This document shows positions 60,157-64,000 of a stretch of 64,000 nt of DNA, piece by piece. The notes beneath the pieces were generated by a model. The model made no database searches and was not told the origin of the DNA. It saw nothing but the letters and a program-made list of their open reading frames with translations. Within the stretch, counting starts at the first letter, position 1; each line of letters starts with the position of its first letter. Position numbers and translations under genes: made by a program. Where the stretch lies: assembly GCF_018224925.1 (NCBI RefSeq), contig NZ_JAGTUF010000001.1, positions 620,001 through 684,000 on the forward strand, read 5' to 3'. This DNA comes from Magnetospirillum sulfuroxidans. GTDB lineage: Bacteria; Pseudomonadota; Alphaproteobacteria; Rhodospirillales; Magnetospirillaceae.

Positions 60157-62442
60157 CTAACCGGTGATTTTGGCCTGCCATTGCGCCATTAATGCCGCCA
60201 GCGCCTCTCGACGGACAGGCTTTGGCAAAAAGCCATCCATGCCGGCCTCCTGGCAATTGCGCCGGTCCTCTTCCATCACGTTGGCGGTCATGGCGATGAT
60301 GGGAATATTGGCATGCTCGCCGGGCAAATCGCGGATCAGACGGGTGGCCTCCATGCCGTCCATGTCGGGCAATTGCAAATCCATGAACACCAGATCGTAA
60401 CCACCGCGCAGCACCATGGCGACACCGTCGCCGGCATCGTCGGCCACATCGACTTTGTGCCCCAAGGCGGCAAGAAAGCCCTTGGCCACTTCCTGATTGA
60501 CCAGATTGTCCTCGACCACCAGCACGTTGAGCGGGCGAGCGTGGCCCAGACCCGCGGCGGGAGCCGTCACTTCGGCGGCGCGGGCGGCGGCGGAACGCCC
60601 CAATCCTTTGACCTGCAAGACCGCATCGACCAGATCGCCATGACGACACGGCGCCGCCAACACCAGATCGGCGCCACGTTGGCTCGCCTGGGCGATGACG
60701 TCACGGTTGCCCCCCGGCACCACCACCACCATCTTGAGCCCGGCCAAATGCGGATCGCTGCGCATCATGGTCAGTAATTCCATCCCGCCCATCAGCGGCA
60801 TGTCCTGGTCGGCCACCACCACCGGCGCCGATTCCAACACCCCCGGCTGGCGCAACCATGCCAAGGCTTGCGAGACCGATTCCACCAGATGGCATTGCCC
60901 CCCCGCCTCGCTCAGCACATCACGGTTGATCGTGCCGGAAACCGCCATGTCATCGACCACCAAAACAGTGATGCCGCTCAGGCATGGCGGCGGGATTTCA
61001 ATTTCAGCCTCGGCCTTGGCCTCGGCGGGCAAGGGCACCTCGAACCAGAAGGTGCTGCCCTTGCCTTCCTCTGAGCTGAAACCAATCTCGCCGCCCATGC
61101 CGTCAACGATACGCCGACAAATCGCCAATCCCAGCCCGGTGCCGCCAAAGCGGCGAGCCGTGGAGGAATCGGCCTGGGCAAACATGCCGAACAGGCTGGC
61201 CTGCGCCTCTTGTGGCACGCCAATGCCGGTATCGGCGACGATGAAACGGACACGCCCGGCCGCACCAGCGACCACATGCAAAGTGACGGCGCCGAATTCA
61301 GTGAATTTAGCGGCATTGCCCAACAGGTTCAAAATAACCTGGCGCAAGCGTACCGGGTCTCCCAACCACTGGCCGCGCACTTCCGGCGCCAGCCAATAGC
61401 CCAAATCCACATTCTTGCCGCGCAGACGTGGCGCGATGATGTCGATGGCTTCCTCGACGTGGAGCTGCATTCCGAAACCGACGCTTTCAAATTGCAACCG
61501 CCCGGCATCCAGTTTGGAAAAGTCCAAGATATCATTGAGGATGGTCAGCAGCGATTCGGCCGAGGTGCGAATGGTTTGGGCGAATCGCAAGCGTTCCGGC
61601 GTCAGCCCGGTATCAATCAACAACTCGGTCATGCCGACAATGCCGTTCATGGGCGTGCGGATTTCGTGGCTCATGGTCGCCAGAAATTCCGATTTGGCCT
61701 TGGTGGCCTGTTCCGCCGCTTCGCGGGCCTGGGCATTTTCCGCCGCCAAACGGATCAGGCTTTCATTGTGCTCGGCCAATTGCAAATCTTGCCGAAGACG
61801 GGCCATATCCAACTGCCAGACGATGAAAATCAGGCAGAAAATGGCGAAAAAGAAGAAACCAGCCATGGAAACGGCCAGTTTGCGCAAGCCAAGGCGGGCC
61901 TGATCCATTGCCGGCCGACGATCAATATAAAGCTCGGCGATTGCCGTTGGCCGACCATCAGCGGCCAAGATCGGAACATAGCTCGACACCAGATCGATGT
62001 CGGTCAAGGTTCCCGTCATGCCGGTGAAGGAAGAACGAAACTCCAGATTGCCCGAAACAATCCCGTCCAAGGCTTGACGGAACGCGGCATTATCCTTGTA
62101 GATCTTGCCCATATCGGCTGGGTCCGAGGAATAAGCCACGGCCCCCGACAGAGCCAGGATTTTCACTTTGACGATATCGCTGCCGGCGGTGAAATCACGG
62201 ACCCGCCGATCAACGTCGGGTAAATCCGCCGATGGGGCCTGATTCCGCTCAAGCAAGGGGGCAATCCGTGGCCAGACTTCGTTGCCGAACACCCGGGTCA
62301 AGGTATGATTGGCGGCCAAGGTGGAGTGAATGATGCTGTCTTGCACCAGCAAACGAACAAACCACAAAGAGCCAACATAAACCAATGCCGCCAAAAAAAG
62401 AGCGGCAAGGGTAAAAGTTGCGGTGAAGTTAGGGCGCTTCAT
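60157..62442 (-). CDS. Hybrid histidine kinase with two receiver domains
   Basis: 761 aa. Two membrane helices (about 9-30 and 190-213) flank a periplasmic domain of about 155 residues, possibly Cache-like. Then HisKA (phospho-His in [16 protein letters not shown]), HATPase ([28 protein letters not shown]), a first receiver ([10 protein letters not shown], Asp in [12 protein letters not shown]) and a second ([10 protein letters not shown], Asp in [12 protein letters not shown], Lys in LPKPV). ATG 62442 follows AAGGA at 10 bases; GTG 62460 would overlap the preceding stop as GTGA. No Hpt here, but the gene to its right has one. Confidence 0.9.
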   Translation of the reverse strand: MKRPNFTATFTLAALFLAALVYVGSLWFVRLLVQDSIIHSTLAANHTLTRVFGNEVWPRIAPLLERNQAPSADLPDVDRRVRDFTAGSDIVKVKILALSGAVAYSSDPADMGKIYKDNAAFRQALDGIVSGNLEFRSSFTGMTGTLTDIDLVSSYVPILAADGRPTAIAELYIDRRPAMDQARLGLRKLAVSMAGFFFFAIFCLIFIVWQLDMARLRQDLQLAEHNESLIRLAAENAQAREAAEQATKAKSEFLATMSHEIRTPMNGIVGMTELLIDTGLTPERLRFAQTIRTSAESLLTILNDILDFSKLDAGRLQFESVGFGMQLHVEEAIDIIAPRLRGKNVDLGYWLAPEVRGQWLGDPVRLRQVILNLLGNAAKFTEFGAVTLHVVAGAAGRVRFIVADTGIGVPQEAQASLFGMFAQADSSTARRFGGTGLGLAICRRIVDGMGGEIGFSSEEGKGSTFWFEVPLPAEAKAEAEIEIPPPCLSGITVLVVDDMAVSGTINRDVLSEAGGQCHLVESVSQALAWLRQPGVLESAPVVVADQDMPLMGGMELLTMMRSDPHLAGLKMVVVVPGGNRDVIAQASQRGADLVLAAPCRHGDLVDAVLQVKGLGRSAAARAAEVTAPAAGLGHARPLNVLVVEDNLVNQEVAKGFLAALGHKVDVADDAGDGVAMVLRGGYDLVFMDLQLPDMDGMEATRLIRDLPGEHANIPIIAMTANVMEEDRRNCQEAGMDGFLPKPVRREALAALMAQWQAKITG

Positions 62443-62456
62443 GACCTGATGGTCCT

Positions 62457-63533
62457 TCACGCAATGGCTTGCTCGACATTTTCCCCATGGTCAGGAAAAT
62501 CATCGATAAAGCGGGCCTTGATGGCCATGGCCTCGTCCCAGGCGTTGATAAAGGCATCGACGCAAGCCGGATCGAAATGGCTGCCCCGCCCCTCGATCAG
62601 GAAAGCCCGTGCCCGCTCCACCTCCCACGCCACCTTATAGGGGCGTTCGCTGGTCAGGGCGTCGAAGACATCGGCAACGGCGACAATCCGGCCCGTCAAC
62701 GGAATATCCTCGCCCGCCAATCCATTGGGATAACCGCTGCCATCGAATTTCTCGTGGTGGGTCAAGGCAATCTCGGCTCCCAGGGCGATCAGCTGCGAGG
62801 CGCTGCCGTCCAAGATGGCGTGACCAATGCCGGGATGGCGCTTCATCACCTCGAATTCATTGCTGTCCAGACGCCCCGGCTTCAGCAAGATGCCATCGGG
62901 AATCCCCAGCTTGCCGACATCGTGCATGGGCGACGCCCGCAGGATCAAATCGCACAGATCGGGGGCGAGTCCCATGCCGCGGGCAATCAGCGCGGAATAA
63001 TGAGCCATGCGCTGAATGTGCCCGCCGGTTTCCGGATCACGGAATTCCGCCGCCTTGGACAACCGAACCACCAATTCGTGCTCGCGGGCGCTGATGGCCT
63101 GGGTGGCCTTGCGTACTTCCTCGGCCAGCCAGCGATTGCGGTCGTGCAAGCGCAGATGGCTCCGACGCAGGGCCAGCAGATTGGCCAGACGCACCCGAAC
63201 CTCGGTGGGATCAACCGGCTTGGTCAAAAAATCGGTAGCGCCCAATTCCAGGGCTTTTTGCCGCACGGAACGTTCGCCGGCGGCGGTGATCATCAAGATC
63301 GGCACATCGCGGCCGCCCGGCAGCTTGCGGATTTCCACCAAAAACTGATGGCCATCCATCACCGGCATCATGTAATCGACCAGAACCAGATCGGGCAGCG
63401 ATGCGCGCGCGTCTTCCAGCGCCTTGACCGGATCGGCGAAGCATTCCACCGTCACATCCTCGGCCACCCGCAGGGCGATCTGTTCAAACAACATCAGATT
63501 GGTTTCGTTGTCGTCAACAATCTGGATCCGCAT
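62457..63533 (-). CDS. Response regulator with HD-GYP c-di-GMP phosphodiesterase domain
   Basis: 358 aa. N-terminal receiver ([15 protein letters not shown]; phosphoacceptor Asp in [13 protein letters not shown]; Lys in LTKPVDP), a coiled linker (about 125-150), and an HD-GYP domain with the His-Asp metal pair in [29 protein letters not shown] (the GYP motif) and [13 protein letters not shown]. Expected to break down c-di-GMP when phosphorylated. It is between the Hpt-bearing kinase and the two-receiver kinase on one strand and probably in one operon with them. Confidence 0.94.
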   Translation of the reverse strand: MRIQIVDDNETNLMLFEQIALRVAEDVTVECFADPVKALEDARASLPDLVLVDYMMPVMDGHQFLVEIRKLPGGRDVPILMITAAGERSVRQKALELGATDFLTKPVDPTEVRVRLANLLALRRSHLRLHDRNRWLAEEVRKATQAISAREHELVVRLSKAAEFRDPETGGHIQRMAHYSALIARGMGLAPDLCDLILRASPMHDVGKLGIPDGILLKPGRLDSNEFEVMKRHPGIGHAILDGSASQLIALGAEIALTHHEKFDGSGYPNGLAGEDIPLTGRIVAVADVFDALTSERPYKVAWEVERARAFLIEGRGSHFDPACVDAFINAWDEAMAIKARFIDDFPDHGENVEQAIA

Positions 63534-63543
63534 GGATCGCCCC

Positions 63544-63999
63544 TTACGTCTTGGGATTGGCTTGACTTAAATAGTCGATGGCCGCCTTGACGGCGCCGAC
63601 GACCAGTTCTTCTTGTCGCGAGATAAGATCACCGTCACCGTTTTTGCCGATTTGCTCCAAACGCCCTGCGCTGGCGGCCAAATGCAAGAACCCCAGATTC
63701 GACGCCGCCCCTTTCAAGGAATGAGCGGCGGCGGCGGCGGCGACAAGATCGTTGCCATCGACGGCAGCCCGGATTTCCCCCAACCGGACAGGAAGACTGC
63801 CGCGAAACGACGACAACAGCGCCAAGAACGAATCCCGCCCCAAAGCCTCTTCCAGATCGGCTTGGACATCGGCATCGACCACCGGGCTTTCAACCATGGC
63901 AGGAGGTTGAACGACAGGTTCATCGACGAAATTATCCGGGCCGGCAACGCACGGCGCCCGCCCGCCCCGCAATTCGATGATTTGGGAGATCCAGCGATC
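63544..63999 (-). CDS. C-terminal Hpt domain of a protein cut by the right edge
   Basis: 152 codons are visible, open to the edge, so the gene is incomplete at its 5' end. A TTG at 63972 could be read as a start, but the residues before it (DRWISQIIELR-like) look like ordinary protein, so I treat it as a fragment. The visible part has an Hpt domain with the phospho-His in AAHSLKGAASNLG. It is most likely the end of a hybrid kinase. It is followed after 10 bases by the HD-GYP regulator. Confidence 0.85.
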   Translation of the reverse strand, partial: DRWISQIIELRGGRAPCVAGPDNFVDEPVVQPPAMVESPVVDADVQADLEEALGRDSFLALLSSFRGSLPVRLGEIRAAVDGNDLVAAAAAAHSLKGAASNLGFLHLAASAGRLEQIGKNGDGDLISRQEELVVGAVKAAIDYLSQANPKT

Positions 64000-64000
64000 C

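Overview
The window is chromosomal DNA from a GC-rich, motile, two-component- and chemotaxis-rich alphaproteobacterium. Gene content and order (tpiA-secG-pyrG-kdsA-eno-ftsB-pdhABC-lpdA-lipA-ratA on the minus strand; ppiD-trpE; trpGDC-moaC-moeA-lexA; an E1-beta subunit carrying its own lipoyl domain; a GAAC-N7-GAAC LexA box) point to Rhodospirillales and most resemble Magnetospirillum-type genomes. The genus is an inference from synteny and protein style; no magnetosome genes are present. I saw no rRNA, tRNA, CRISPR array, insertion sequence, prophage or transfer island.

Region by region. (1) 1-7957: a plus-strand chemotaxis block: a chemoreceptor cut by the left edge, cheR, cheD, cheB, a small unannotated protein that I argue may be a CheZ-like phosphatase, an EAL phosphodiesterase, and a chemoreceptor ending in a PilZ domain. 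The last two link c-di-GMP to taxis. (2) 8002-11514: DUF3422 membrane protein, tldD and a small methyltransferase. (3) 11517-29552: a long minus-strand housekeeping run: sulfur-handling genes (dsrE-like, tusA-like, terminator, SQR-like, DUF1641), then tpiA, secG, pyrG, kdsA, eno, ftsB, the pyruvate dehydrogenase operon with two unknown genes inside it, lipA and ratA. One plus-strand chemoreceptor (19604-21289) is wedged between ftsB and pdhA. (4) 29781-33178: ppiD and trpE. (5) 33222-39515: a copper module (copZ, copA, cueR) with two recognisable CueR operators, interleaved with a 7TM-DISM sensor kinase and a divergent polysaccharide deacetylase. (6) 39619-46267: a soluble chemoreceptor, trpGDC, moaC, moeA, lexA and a small gene behind lexA. 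(7) 46415-56107: rne on the minus strand; then amiC, mrcA, prfB and a Tim44-like gene on the plus strand. (8) 56210-64000: a signalling cluster: single-domain receiver, MASE3 hybrid kinase, divergent coiled-coil repeat protein, hybrid kinase with two receivers, receiver-HD-GYP protein and the Hpt tail of a kinase that runs off the right edge.

The genes work together as central carbon metabolism feeding the pyruvate dehydrogenase complex (with lipoate made by LipA), tryptophan and molybdenum-cofactor synthesis, copper efflux, cell-wall assembly and splitting, and a dense set of environmental sensors. The most promising undescribed items are the CheZ-like candidate after cheB, the two unknown proteins between pdhC and lpdA, the small gene cotranscribed with lexA, and the repeated coiled-coil protein next to the hybrid kinases.
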